The notes beneath the pieces were generated by a model, which did not search any database, was not told where the DNA came from, and saw nothing but the letters and a program-made list of their open reading frames with translations. Source: Diaporthe sp. PMI_573 (Eukaryota > Ascomycota > Sordariomycetes > Diaporthales > Diaporthaceae). From it: 64,000 nt of DNA. Of the stretch, positions 12,421 through 23,372 are shown one piece after another (within the stretch, counting starts at the first letter, position 1; each line of letters begins with the position of its first letter). The translations under genes and the position numbers were made by a program. The stretch is from positions 62,001 through 126,000 of the forward strand of contig JAJTUP010000041.1 of NCBI GenBank assembly GCA_021399435.1, written 5' to 3'.

Positions 12421-14623
12421 ATGGTCGTCAAGAAGATCGCGCCCTACGGGTCATGGCAAAGTCCCTTCTCCATCGACGATGCCACCGCCGGGAGCAAGTC
12501 GCTCTCGTCGCCCAGGGGAGATGTGTGTACCCCGAACCCCGCCCGCCCGCCCTCTCACTCACAGACCTCAGGATGCAGAACGATAAGCAAGCTGACAACG
12601 CCCCGCACAGATCCGGACCGGCCGCGTCTTCTTCCTCGAATCCAAGGCCGACGGCTCCAACACCATCGTGGAGGTGGTGACCACGGAGGCAGGCGCCCAT
12701 GAGCTGGTCTACGTCCTCCCGGACAACCACGGGGTCAGCACTAGCGTGTACGAGTATGGCGGCGGCGCGTACGAGGTTCTGCCCGCCAGAGAGGGCGCCG
12801 CAGGTGATGCGGATGGGCAGCAGCTCATCTTCTCGGATGCATCCTACGGGAACGCCGTCAAGATCCTCAGTGCCGACACGGGGGATGTCAGGACTGTCAT
12901 CGGGTACACGCCCTGGCTGCGGTACGCTGAGTTCAGTGCGTGCGCGGCATCGCGATGGGTCCTGGCGGTCGAGGAGGACCACACGAATCCCGATCCCAAG
13001 GACGTCAAGAATTATGTCGTCGCGATCAATATCGACTCGGGAAAGGTGAGGAGACTGGCTGAGGGCGCCGACTTCTACAGCTCGCCCAGGTACAGCCCGG
13101 ATGGGAAGTGGGTGTCTTGGCGCAGCTGGGATCACCCGCACATGCCCTGGCAGACCTCCGTCCTGCGCTGGGCCCCTGTGCTCGAGAGCTCTGGGGATGG
13201 AGCGTCGTTCCTGGGTACTGTTTCAACGGTTGCTGGAGGCAAGCCCGGGGAGGCCATCGGCGAGTCGGCCTGGGGCCTCGATGGCGCGCTCTACTGGACG
13301 CAGGAAGATGAAGGCAGCGACTGGCGCCAGCTCCGGAGACAGTGGCCTGGAGACAGCAGTACGGCCGAGGTGCTCAGACTCAAGGGACTGGAGGAAGTTG
13401 AAATTGGTGACTGCTCGATGTTGATGGGAGGGTAAGTGTTCGACCTGTTCCCTCGAGTCTGCTGCGATTGTCACTGACAGAAGGCTCAAAATAGGCACAC
13501 ATTTGGCTTTCTCTCGCCGAAATCCATGATCCTATCCTACACCAAGTACGCAACTAACAGTGTCGTCCACGTTGACCTCAAAACACTCGACGTCACCCCA
13601 CTAACGGATGTGCCCTTGACCACGATGCGCGGCGATGTCCTCCATGTCATCAACCCGACATCGTTCCTGGTCATTGGCAGCGGTACCATTTATTCGGCGG
13701 GAGTGTACCACTTCACTCTCAACGACAGCCTGGAGGTGGAGATGACACAGGTGCATGCCGCGGACGACAAGAAAGTCCCGCCCAACATCGTCTCTATTCC
13801 CGAGCACGTCTGGCTCAAGTCCACGAAAGGTGACCCGAATCGGCCCGTCCACGGCTTCTACTGGCCGCCCCATAACCCCAAGTTCGCCGCTCCAGAGGGC
13901 GAGCTGCCACCGTTGCTGATCAACCCTCACGGCGGGCCGACAGGCCACACGCCCCCGGGGCTCAAGATCGGCGGCATCGGCGGCGGGAACGCGCAGTTCT
14001 GGACGAGCAGGGGTTTCGCCTACTTCTCCATCAACTACACGGGAAGCTCAGGCCACGGCAAGTCCTACCGGGAGCGGCTGGACGCCGAGTGGGGTATTCT
14101 GGACCGTGACGACGTCGTCGAGATCATCCGCTACCTGTGCGAGACGGGTCGCGCCGATAAGGACAAAGTCGGGATCCACGGGGGCTCCGCGGGCGGATAC
14201 AACGTGCTGCAGAGCCTGGTATGGCACCCCGACGTCTTCGCGGCTGGTGTATGCTACTGCGGCGTGAGCGACGTGAAAGCGCTCGGGGAGGGGACCCACA
14301 AGCTCGAGAGCCACTACCTGGAGGGCCTGTTATATAAGCCTGGGATGAATCAAGGGGAGAGGGCGGCGGTCGAGTATGAGCGGAGCCCGGTGCTGCACGC
14401 GGAACGGATCCGGGCGCCGCTGTTGTTGCTCCACGGGGACAAGGACACGGTCGTCCCGATCGCGCAGAGCTATGAGATTGAGAGGAAGATCAGGGCGCGG
14501 GGTGGGGAGGTGAAGATGGTTGTTGCGCCTGGGGATGGGCACATGTTTCTTATGGAGAAGAGCAAGAAGATTGCACTTGAGGCGGAAGTGGAGTGGTGGA
14601 TGAGGACGTTGGTTAGGAAGTGA
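12421..14623 (+). CDS. S9 family serine peptidase (dipeptidyl/acylaminoacyl-peptidase type)
   Basis: Three exons, join(12421..12522,12611..13431,13495..14623), give 683 aa. The start lies in a good context (CAACAATGG). The first ~400 residues form a beta-propeller-like region (SSPRYSPDGKWVSWRSWDHPHMPW, split here by eye into blade motifs). The C-terminal alpha/beta-hydrolase half carries NPHGGPT, the nucleophile elbow GGSAGG (S539), HGDKDTVVP (D625) and GDGHMF (H657), a complete catalytic triad. Length and the lack of a signal peptide fit cytosolic S9C-type peptidases that trim acylated or short peptides from the N-terminus. The first intron (88 nt) uses GTGTGT. Its third-position GC is higher than in the neighbouring kinases, as expected for a conserved gene. 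Confidence 0.9.
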
Positions 14624-14788
14624 TACTGTTCTCTGCAATGGACCACCAGTCATGGTGTGGCTTCGCCTCCATAAGTTCAGGGTCTTAATAGGTCGACGTC
14701 CCAGACTCGGACTGCTTATATACATGCTCAAGAATTCAAGCAACATCCGCCGTCACCCTCCCCCCTACACTTCCTTTCACTGATGAAC

Positions 14789-15769
14789 CTAAGCAGGAAG
14801 TCCACTCCAAATCGCATGCGTAAGAGTCTGGTTCGGCTTGAACGCATTCACAAAGCAGTTGTCAGCTGAAGGCGTCCACTTGTCATCGGAGCTGACGGTC
14901 GGCGGGTGGCCCAGGATCAGGTCGGCGACCATGCGCCCGAACACGACGCTGCCGTAGTCGTTGAGGTGCGTCCGGTCGTCGGCGGCGAGGTTGTATGCCT
15001 GCGCGGCGTCCTTGCCGATGGCGTTGACGAACGCGATCGACGCCTGGTTCAGGTCGATGTACGGTGACGACGTGGCCTTTGCTGCTGCGATGGCCGCCAG
15101 GCGCTCGTTGTGCAGCGAATCTGTCACGTTGTGGTCGGATGTGAAGGTGCGCCTTGTCAGGGATGTTGTGAGGAGCTGGGACCGTTAGTAATGGGTCGGT
15201 ATGAGGGCAAACGCGGGTGGAGTGCTACGTACTGGTGTCCCGCCGGCTGCTTTCACCTCCTTTGCGAAGTTCTCCAGGTTGGTCTGGAACTGGCTCAGGG
15301 AGATATTTGCCGCCTCTTTCTGGTCGTTGTGCCCGAACTGGAGATCCAATTGTTAGCCATAGCAAATCATTAACGGATCTTAACATGTGTGCAGCCGTCC
15401 AATAAAATCAGATGGCTTCAGATTCCAGCAACTAACCTGAATCGTTACAACAACATTGTGCGTTGCTGCGTCAGCCTTGACCTGATCGATGACCTTCTTC
15501 CAGTAACCCCCGTTCACAAATGACACCGTCGTCGCCCCGCTCTTGGCGATGTTGGTGCCCTTGGCCGGGCTCTTCAGGAACGAGATGAAGCCTGTGCCCC
15601 AGCCGCCGTTGATCGCTGTGGTGGAGTCGCCGGCGAGGACGAAGGATGCCGGGAGTGTGCTGCAGGCTGCGCGCTCGCCGATGGCATTCTCCTGGTTGAG
15701 ACTGGGAGTCGGGCTGCCGGAGACAACGGTAAGCAGGCAGAACAACGACAGAATAGTGGAGCGAAACAT
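14789..15769 (-). CDS. secreted rhamnogalacturonan acetylesterase-like SGNH hydrolase (CE12)
   Basis: Three exons, complement(join(14789..15175,15233..15337,15437..15769)), give 274 aa. A signal peptide is clear (MFRSTILSLFCLLTVVSGSP). All SGNH blocks are present: LAGDSTT (S49), NIAKSGATT (G), FGHND (residues 112-116, rebuilt across intron 1) and DRTH (D213, H216). These enzymes remove acetyl groups from rhamnogalacturonan in pectin so that lyases and hydrolases can act; the gene implies growth on plant cell walls. The length matches family members of about 230-280 aa. It is tail-to-tail with the peptidase gene, with 165 nt between stops. Confidence 0.92.
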
Positions 15770-16698
15770 GGTTGCTGGCGGTGGAACAACGACTTGGGTG
15801 CTTGAATCTGGGGTAGGAGGCGATAAGATGCGGCGGAGTCACGATCTAAAATAATTATACAATAATTGGCTCTGGGAAGCATTACCTTGTTATAGTAAGA
15901 GGCTCCGGCCCGCTATAGTGCAGTGCAATACGGTATGATTTCATTGTGGGCTCCAGGGTACAGCTGGCCTTCGCGCAGGCCTGGTCTCGTGCCAATATAA
16001 GCCGAAAGCTTACCTGTACATCCGCTTATACGGATCTGTGGTACCTGTCAGTCTCGGCGCGGACCCATAGTTTCTGAAGTCACGCAATTAAGGGCCCCAG
16101 TCCGGGCAAGCGGACCTTGGAATTGACTTGATGCACGACGTTAGTCGCTAGAATGCCAAGATCTGCCGCCATTCACGGACGTGGTTTAATTCCTCGGAAC
16201 GGGAGGGGAGCGGAGTTGCATGTGGCTTACTCAATTTTGCTGCCAAGCTGGGACGGGAAGGTGATATATGCGGAGGGCAACGATCCGGATAATTCTCCAC
16301 TGCCCTTCAATTTCGGCACAGAATGGCGCGAGCCAGCGCAGGCGACAGGTTGCACAATTGTGCGGGCACCGGAGATTTACTATGTAACACTCGCTCGGAA
16401 TTGGATTCGCCTATCTTTGGAGGTGAATTGCCCCAGATGCGCGTCTGCATAGTATTTATACGCGTGCATAGGCCCCGCTAGTTCATGTTTAACATAGATA
16501 GGCTACTATATTCTGCCTCTCTTTGTTCCATCCCTCACTTGATAGCACTCTACGCCTTGCATTATTCCGCAGCGGCCTTAACAATGTCAATACCCTTGGT
16601 TAGACCCGTTTCAAAGCAAGCCTACCTACGGAGGCCTGATGTCTACTAGTATCAACTACTCGAATTTGACCTGCTAGAGAATCCATACATCGAAACAA
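15770..16698. other. intergenic region
   Basis: About 930 nt holding the promoter of the esterase gene and the 3' flank of the phosphodiesterase gene. A 99-codon plus-strand frame at 16153-16452 has no recognisable features. No repeats seen. Confidence 0.45.
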
Positions 16699-18675
16699 CT
16701 AATTCACATATGTGCCATTGACAGTTGCATTCAAGAATCCTGCCCCGGCAACCTTGATCAGTGCATCCGTGAGTGCACCTAGCCCATTAGTCGAATAGAT
16801 GCTCGTCATGACAGGTACCACGCTGGACGCCTCACACTCATGGAAGCCGTGGGCGTCGACAACATCTCCATCGCCCACACTGCGCTTAGCCTTGCTCCTC
16901 TTGAGGTTAATGCCTGGGCTGACAGTGCCGCAGTTGTATTGCGACTCTGCAGCCCTCAGCTCGCAGACCTCCTGGGTTTTACAGTCCCCCGTGCAGGTTG
17001 ATGAGCCAGAATTACGCGCCTTTCGGGCGTAGTAGTCCTGAAAGACATTGTCGTCCTCCTCAAAAAGCTCGGTCAGATTATGCCAGAATGCGGGCGTCAG
17101 CTCAGCAGCCGGATCAGTATAGTGAAGAAGGCTGCCATACGCCTCCTTGACGCTGTATAGCGCTTCCCATACCGGGCCGTCGGTCTGATACGTCGGGCTA
17201 GACAGGTTGGCGTAGTACACTGTGTAGTCGAGCACCCCGAAGGTGACTGGGTCGACGTCATACACGCGGAATGTCGGATTGCCCGACGTGGGCGTGAGCG
17301 CGGGTGCAATGTAGCTCGCCATGGAAGCCGTGGCAGCCGACTGCGCTGTGTAGCTGCTGTAGGCGATCTCGAACTCGTCCTTGTGCGTGTGACCATAGAA
17401 TACACCCGCGATGGTACCGTCGAAGCGCTGGATAATGCTATCGAAGTAGTGGCTCTGGTCATGAAAGGCGTCGCCGGATCCCAGGGGCATGTGGCCCAGG
17501 AGCCAGACCCGCTCGCCGGCCGCCTCGGCGGCCTCGAGCTCAGCGGCCAGCCACGCGAGCATGCCGCTCGGGTCGTGCTCAATGGTCTTTTCGTACAGCC
17601 AGAAGTTCTGCCTGTACCAGAAATTGGTATTGAGCGAGATGATCCGGAGGCTCGTGTGGCCCTCGGCAAGCACCGAATAACTTCCAAAGTTGTTCGAGAC
17701 CTGCGCGGCTGCAGCGCTCCCGATCCACCCCTTAATATCGGACGAAAGGGTGTCGTACGCCCACTGCGTGCTGATGGTTGTGTCCACGCTCGCGGGCGGG
17801 AAAGAGTTCACCGGGCTGCTGTCGTGGTTGCCGATGACGGCGTATGTCTGGCCGATCCCCTGCATGCGGCCGTATGCGTCGTTCAGGTCGTTGGTCACCT
17901 CCGCGTCTGTCACGAGCCATACGGCCCCCTCGACCACGTCACCGGTGAATATTGTGAACGCGCGGTCGGGGACGAGGTCCTCGATGGCTTTGTACAGACT
18001 ATCCTCTAGGCTGACCGGGCTATCGCATTTCGAGTTGCCGTATGGTCCAGCGGGGTAGTCTGTGGTTCCAGGTTCGTCTGCTGCGGTGTAGGGTCGACAG
18101 CAGATATTCTTGGTGCAGTTGTAGCTGGCGCCGGTGGTGTAGTTGAGGTCCACGTGGATGTCGCTGATGTGCACCACCTTGAGGGGCGTCTGGCCGCTCG
18201 ACTCCGGACGAGTGGCATTCGCCGGCTTCTTGGACATTGACACGGAATAAGATGTATCCACCTCGGGCCACTGACAGAGCCCAAAGATAGTCATGCAAAA
18301 CAGCTCAGAGGTCTTGCTTGGGATGCTCATTTTGCGGAGGTCGTGTGCCAGGATCGGTCCCTCGAGCCCAATCGCACCGGCGCAAACATCTTTGTCCTCG
18401 ACGCCCAGGGCTTCGCACACGTCAATGATGACGCCGGAGAAGGCGTCGTTTCCGAGGTGTGCAAGTGCTTGGAGGACGAGCAGGAGGGCCTGGCACCCCG
18501 AGCACTCGGCGAGGTTCTCAATGGCAGTCAGGATGCCTGACACATCGTCCCGTTTGGAGTTTTGGCGTGAGTAGGCTACCAAGGACCTGCCCATCACATC
18601 GCCAACGGTGATGGCGCTGGTCAGGAAGGGGAGGATGAGCGACAACAGAAACCCCACAACGATGGATAGCCTCAT
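16699..18675 (-). CDS. secreted acid sphingomyelinase-like phosphodiesterase
   Basis: Intronless, 658 aa from the ATG at 18675. This start is preferred to the in-frame ATG at 18804 because it opens directly on a signal peptide (MRLSIVVGFLLSLILPFLTSA). A saposin-B-like segment follows (CSGCQALLLVLQAL, paired cysteines to FGLCQWP). Then comes a calcineurin-type metallophosphatase: HISDIHVDLNY, FTGDVVEG, VIGNHDSSP, WLLGHMPLGSG and FYGHTHKDEFE, which contain the metal-binding Asp, His and Asn residues. Members cleave sphingomyelin or related phosphodiesters outside the cell or in acidic vacuoles. The C-terminal domain has further cysteines. A fungal secreted paralog with an unknown natural substrate is the safest reading. 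Confidence 0.9.
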   Translation of the reverse strand: MRLSIVVGFLLSLILPFLTSAITVGDVMGRSLVAYSRQNSKRDDVSGILTAIENLAECSGCQALLLVLQALAHLGNDAFSGVIIDVCEALGVEDKDVCAGAIGLEGPILAHDLRKMSIPSKTSELFCMTIFGLCQWPEVDTSYSVSMSKKPANATRPESSGQTPLKVVHISDIHVDLNYTTGASYNCTKNICCRPYTAADEPGTTDYPAGPYGNSKCDSPVSLEDSLYKAIEDLVPDRAFTIFTGDVVEGAVWLVTDAEVTNDLNDAYGRMQGIGQTYAVIGNHDSSPVNSFPPASVDTTISTQWAYDTLSSDIKGWIGSAAAAQVSNNFGSYSVLAEGHTSLRIISLNTNFWYRQNFWLYEKTIEHDPSGMLAWLAAELEAAEAAGERVWLLGHMPLGSGDAFHDQSHYFDSIIQRFDGTIAGVFYGHTHKDEFEIAYSSYTAQSAATASMASYIAPALTPTSGNPTFRVYDVDPVTFGVLDYTVYYANLSSPTYQTDGPVWEALYSVKEAYGSLLHYTDPAAELTPAFWHNLTELFEEDDNVFQDYYARKARNSGSSTCTGDCKTQEVCELRAAESQYNCGTVSPGINLKRSKAKRSVGDGDVVDAHGFHECEASSVVPVMTSIYSTNGLGALTDALIKVAGAGFLNATVNGTYVN

Positions 18676-19561
18676 TTTGAGGGATAGGGCGGTGGTACCC
18701 GCTGTACGTTCTCGATCTGGGGGAGGCTCGTGTGATGCCAAAGGCCGGACACTCACAAAGGAAGACGGGCTCGTCAGCCCTTGGGCGACGGTAGACAGCG
18801 ACATCTTATCGTTCGGCGTTCATGCCCACCCTGCCTTACCATTTGCGGTTCCTGGGCGTTTGCGCTGCTACTGTGATGCCGCGTTGCCGTAGCTCGCACG
18901 CGAGTTGTCGACACGTGGGGTCGCAGGTCATTTCCGGAGAGGAGGCACGCGCACAGCCCGTCGACGCTGAATGGACGCCGGCTTGGCGCTGCCGCGCTCA
19001 ATGCGACCACACCCTGAACCTTGACCCGCATCGCGTGCCAAGAACGGCATCGTGGGTCGATAGCTCCGGAGGTTTGTACGTTAAGTAAAGGGGGTGGGCC
19101 GTAAAATGCATGTTAAGGGTGGCATCTGTTCCGATCACCTATTTTGGTTTGACATTTGCTATACTAGTACTGATGGCTAGAGCTTTTGAACACCGTCAAA
19201 GACAGCCTCGCTCAATGCCATTGGCCCAATAGCAGTATCTTTATGTAAGTACGCACTTACCCTAGGATAGCTAGACATACAAGTGTGATGCAGAGATCAC
19301 TTTCTAGTCTAGCTATTCCGGTAGTAGATGACATGTGCTACAAGTTGGTGGTGAGATCATGATGATTCAGCAGCTCTTCGTATGGCTCTCCTGTACGTCA
19401 TTTCTAGCGTCTCATGTGAGAGTGTGAATTAAATACTCAAATTGGGAAATACCCCATGCTACTCCATTGTCATAACAATCTACAATTTCCACAACAACCC
19501 ATTGGCACATTTCGGCCCCCTATACACCCCGCATAAACGTATATACTATAAGCCACACAAG
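18676..19561. other. intergenic region between divergent genes
   Basis: About 890 nt shared as promoter space by the phosphodiesterase (-) and the small gene (+). I see no gene or repeat in it. Confidence 0.45.
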
Positions 19562-19889
19562 ATGGAATCCGCAAAGCAAAAGTTTCAGGAGGCCGTGGAA
19601 AAGACCAGAGCTCCGGGAGGTAAGCAGCTACTGGCAACAGCCCCCTCCAGCCATTTTGTGTGTGCCAGTACCTCAAATTGCTGACTCGAAAATCCTCAAA
19701 GACGCAAAGGGTCCTCCAGGAGGGGAGATGAGGGTGGCCCAACCATCTAAGAACGACGCCTCGATCAGCAATACTTTCACAACCCCTGACCGTACCGCAA
19801 ATTCGCAGCCTGCAGAGGACAAGCACCAGGGGACAGGGAGCAACCCACATTTCGGGACTAGTTTCTTCAAGCCTGGAAGCGCAACTTAG
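19562..19889 (+). CDS. small hydrophilic hypothetical protein
   Basis: Two exons, join(19562..19619,19669..19889), 92 aa, from an ATG in good context (ACAAGATGG). The 49-nt intron has a GTAAGC donor and a GTGCCAG acceptor; a later AAAG acceptor near 19701 would drop 11 residues but stay in frame. The protein begins MESAKQKFQEAVEKTRAPG, a short charged helix, then a glycine/serine/proline-rich, probably disordered tail ending GTSFFKPGSAT. There is no signal peptide and no recognised domain. Size and composition recall small fungal stress or conidiation-associated proteins, but that is only a resemblance. Confidence 0.55.
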
Positions 19890-20791
19890 GTTACCGTTTC
19901 GTAGAGGGAGGTGCGAGAGCAGGGTTTATTGGCTCGAAAGAAATGTGTCAATGAAAATAACAGTAAAGAAATGGGACCAGGGATTACCTAAGACAATTAG
20001 ATTGAGGAGGGATCAACATGGATGCGTATCAACTTTGTGTGTACAAAATCATGTTCACAACAATCACACACATCAAAATCTGATCATCAAAAAGTATTGC
20101 TATATAGGTGATCCTTGTGTGAGGACTATGAGCTGACTTCTCTCGTCACGCCTCTATAATAAGATCCCTATAAGCCACAGACCCCTCTATGACCGCCACT
20201 ATGAAGAGCAGCTTGAGAATGCCATGAGGTCTAAAAATATCCTTCAGTACCATATCGGCGATGGTTGCCTACCAAAATTGGGATCCAGCTTTTGCATCCG
20301 TCTGCCTCAAACCACATTTCCTCGCCTCGCTGGAAGGATTTACCTTTTGCCTCTCCTTTTTTTCTCTTTTCCCTTATGTGGATCGTACTCTGCTGCCCAT
20401 TTCCTCTCGAGTAGACAACTGCCGACCCAGTCGCACATTTTACATGAATTGTCTTTGATGTTCGACAAAAATGCAATCGACTTCCATCTGTTCGGTAACA
20501 CCTGACGAGCTCCGAAAGCTTCGAAATGTGGATTCGCCACAGACAGGGGTGTGATGAGTCGAGAAGCATTATCGTATCGTGGTCAGGAATCAATCCCACT
20601 GCTCGTTCTTTTTCTTTTTTTCTCTTTTCGTTCTTCCCCATCCCCCTCGGAAATGTCGTCGTTGTCCGCAGTTGATGGCCTTCGAGTTCAGTCTGGAGGG
20701 AGAGACTGAAGAACAACACGGTTGTCAAAGGCAATAGAAGGCTCTCGTCGGATCATTATGGAGAGCGAGCACCTGCTGCGCAATGGAACGC
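19890..20791. other. intergenic region, convergent 3' flanks
   Basis: About 900 nt between convergent stop codons. The right half is probably the 3' untranslated region of the acidic protein gene; it contains pyrimidine-rich stretches near 20340-20380 and 20600-20640. No gene seen. Confidence 0.4.
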
Positions 20792-23372
20792 CTAGGAGCC
20801 GTCGTTGGAATCCTCCTCAAACTTCACCTTCACGTCCGATTCCTCCTTGACCTCATCGTGCGATTCGCTCTTGAGGTCATCGTCCGATTCCTCCTTGACC
20901 TCATCCTTCGATTCGCTCTTAAGCTCGTCGTCCGAGTCCTGTTTGATCTCATCGTCCGAGTCTTCCTCCGACTCATCATCATCCTCCTCCTCCTCCTCCT
21001 CCGTCTCCGCTTCGGAAGACTCCTGTCTGGGGCTGGGGGTACGGAACATGGTCCGTAGCTCCCCCTCAAAGACATTGCCGGCGCGGGGTGGAGCAATTCC
21101 CATCTGGAAATACATCTGGTAAACATCCTCATCACCCCAGATGGCTCCAGGAGGCGACGCTACTGGGGCAATGTCAGGCCATGAAACCTGGTCATTCGGG
21201 CGGACAGCGTTGAGCGCCCCAGGCGCGTCATCGGCGGCTAACGCAGGTAGGGCTGCAGGCAAAGGCGAATTCGATGGGTGCAGGGCCGGAAGAGGACTGC
21301 CTTCCTGATCTTGCTGTTCCACCTTTGGGTTGACAGTGGGAAAGTCAGAAGAGGAATATCCCCGAGGAGAGGCCGGGGCAGAGTTGCCTTCCTGGATCTG
21401 TTGTAAGGATACAATACATGAGGGATGTGGACGATGGAAACTCACATTACCTGCGTCCTGGTTGTTGTCCTGGTTCTGGAAGTTGCCCCGACTAAAGTAG
21501 TTGTCCGGTGCCTGGTTATTTCCGTTGTGAGGGCTGGCAAGAGCTTGGCCACCTGGCGGGCTCGGCGTGTGTAGCTGGAAGTAGTTGTTAACGACGCCGC
21601 CACTAGTATAGACGACGGTGCTACCAGTGTTTCCCGAGCCGGTCATCTGTCCGTTCTCCTGAAAGTGAACCACTTGTCCCTCATTCTGGGGGCTGATGGT
21701 TTGTCCCAGTAAGTTCGAGTTGTTGATAGCCGTCACCTCACTGGGCTGGGGAGCCTGATAATGACGCGGGCTCTGTGCCGGAGTGTCCTGTGCTCCTTGC
21801 ATCCGGGACTGCTGGTTCGCCTGGGGAAAGCCACCGCGCAGGGGGTTGTTCTGCTGGAAACCATACGCAGCCTGCTGAGAGGTCGCATAGTCAGGAGGCG
21901 GCGGATACTGCTGGGTAGAGGATCGACTGGGAAACTGGGCCGGCTGGGGCTGCTCAGGAAGCAAGCGTTCACCAGAGGGAAGAGGCCGCTGGATGGTACT
22001 GGGTCCAGCCATCTGAGGTCTCTGGTTGCCATATTGACGCATAGAGTTTTCCAATGGCCCCGGAAACCTGGACCGGTCATCAAGACCCTGGCTTGCGGAT
22101 CGCATATATGCGAGGACATCCTGCGCCGCGGCCTGCTGGCCAACGAACGCTGCATTTATGTTGGACTGGCTTGGGCCATCTCCGCTTGCACCAACTGGTG
22201 TTGCTGTCTGGTCCGAGTCTGCAATCTTCTTGTCATATGAAGGCGAGGACGGCTGCACATGGCGGTTGGTGGGCCTGAAGACTGCACCAGTAGCGGTGGA
22301 AGTCCGAATGGATCCCACAGTGTTGTTTGTAGCGGACGCTGCCGAAGCCGCAGGCTGGATGGAGCCAATGGCATCGTCAGACGCTGAGTGTGCTGAAGAA
22401 GCAGGTTGGATGGATCCGCTGGCGTTGGTGGACGCTGAGGCTGTTGGAGCGGCGGCCTGCTTCTTCACGCCTCGATTATTGCCGCGGTAAACGCCAGGGC
22501 TGATGGTTACGGAATCAGGATTACCTCCACGTCGACGCTTCTTGTTGACCGGGCCGGGATTGCGGTCGTTGTTGGCGTCCTCGTCTTCGCCCTCACCGTC
22601 GTCGTCGTTCGCAGCTGCGGCCGGCTTCTCAGCCCTGGGCATGTTGCGCCTGGCGAACTGGAGCTCGATATCTCGATTGCCATTGTTGGATTTGTCGAAC
22701 CCCTTCTTGGTCGTCTCTTCCTCGGGTTGTATTGCGAGGCGTTTCTCCATCGGCACAAAGTCGAGGAATAATGCCTTGCCGAAAGACTTCCAGGTCTTTA
22801 GAGCTAGAATGACTTTGTCCATGCGCTCAGGAAAGGCTGATATGTGTTAGTAAATTGACACAGAGCATAACGTGCTGAATCCTGGAATAATGTACAATAT
22901 GAACGACGAGGGTCCGTGAAAGGAGAGGATATGAGTGATGCTTACTGCTGTACTTGTGGAACTTTACCCCATTGACCAAAGGCCAAGAAGGGGTCCTGAT
23001 GGTACCGGACTGTGCTCCGTGGACAGTCTTCACCAGGTTGCCAGCCACCAGCTGGATCTCGAACATCTTCAAGGCGTCGATGTAGTTCATGGGGGGAGTC
23101 TTGCAGGTGTTTCCGTCTTTGTTCACCTTGAAGGCGTCGTTGGCCTGGTCGGTCGACTTGAGCGCGTCATGGACAAGCCGGACGTAGCGCTTGAAATCTT
23201 GTGGGGTGAGTGGAGGCGGCTGCTGCTCCGAGACCTGCTTCCCGTCGTTGAGAGTCAGGTAGGCGTCGGTGAGCCTCTCAACCTCGTCCATGTCGATCAG
23301 CTCGACGTACGCGCCACCGGCGGCCGTTTGACCTTGCGCGAGGCGCTGCTTGACTACTGGAGTCAAGCTCAT
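20792..23372 (-). CDS. large hypothetical protein with disordered middle and acidic repeat tail
   Basis: Three exons, complement(join(20792..21397,21446..22836,22946..23372)), give 807 aa from the ATG at 23372 (MSLTPVVKQRLAQG). An acceptor just upstream and a GTGAGT donor near 23634 point to an intron in the 5' leader. The N-terminal ~190 residues look folded (GAYVELIDMDEVERL, DFKRYVRLVHDAL, MDKVILALKTWKSFGKAL). After this come a basic patch NKKRRRGG (likely nuclear signal), a long Ser/Gln/Pro/Asn-rich region, and a strongly acidic end with two 16-residue repeats of the type SDDELKSESKDEVKEE. The 48-nt intron at 21398-21445 is a multiple of three, so retention would still give protein. I do not recognise the family; a nuclear chromatin or transcription role is a guess from composition. 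Confidence 0.7.

Noticed and set aside
12428..13141. 237-codon minus-strand frame
   Set aside because: Antisense of the S9 peptidase exons and crosses its intron without any recognisable motif.
16153..16452. 99-codon plus-strand frame
   Set aside because: No signal peptide, domain or supporting context.
17383..18009. 208-codon plus-strand frame antisense to the phosphodiesterase
   Set aside because: It mirrors the GC-rich coding frame of the gene on the other strand and has no domain of its own.
20805..21122. Serine-rich plus-strand frame
   Set aside because: Complement of the acidic repeat tail; low complexity only.
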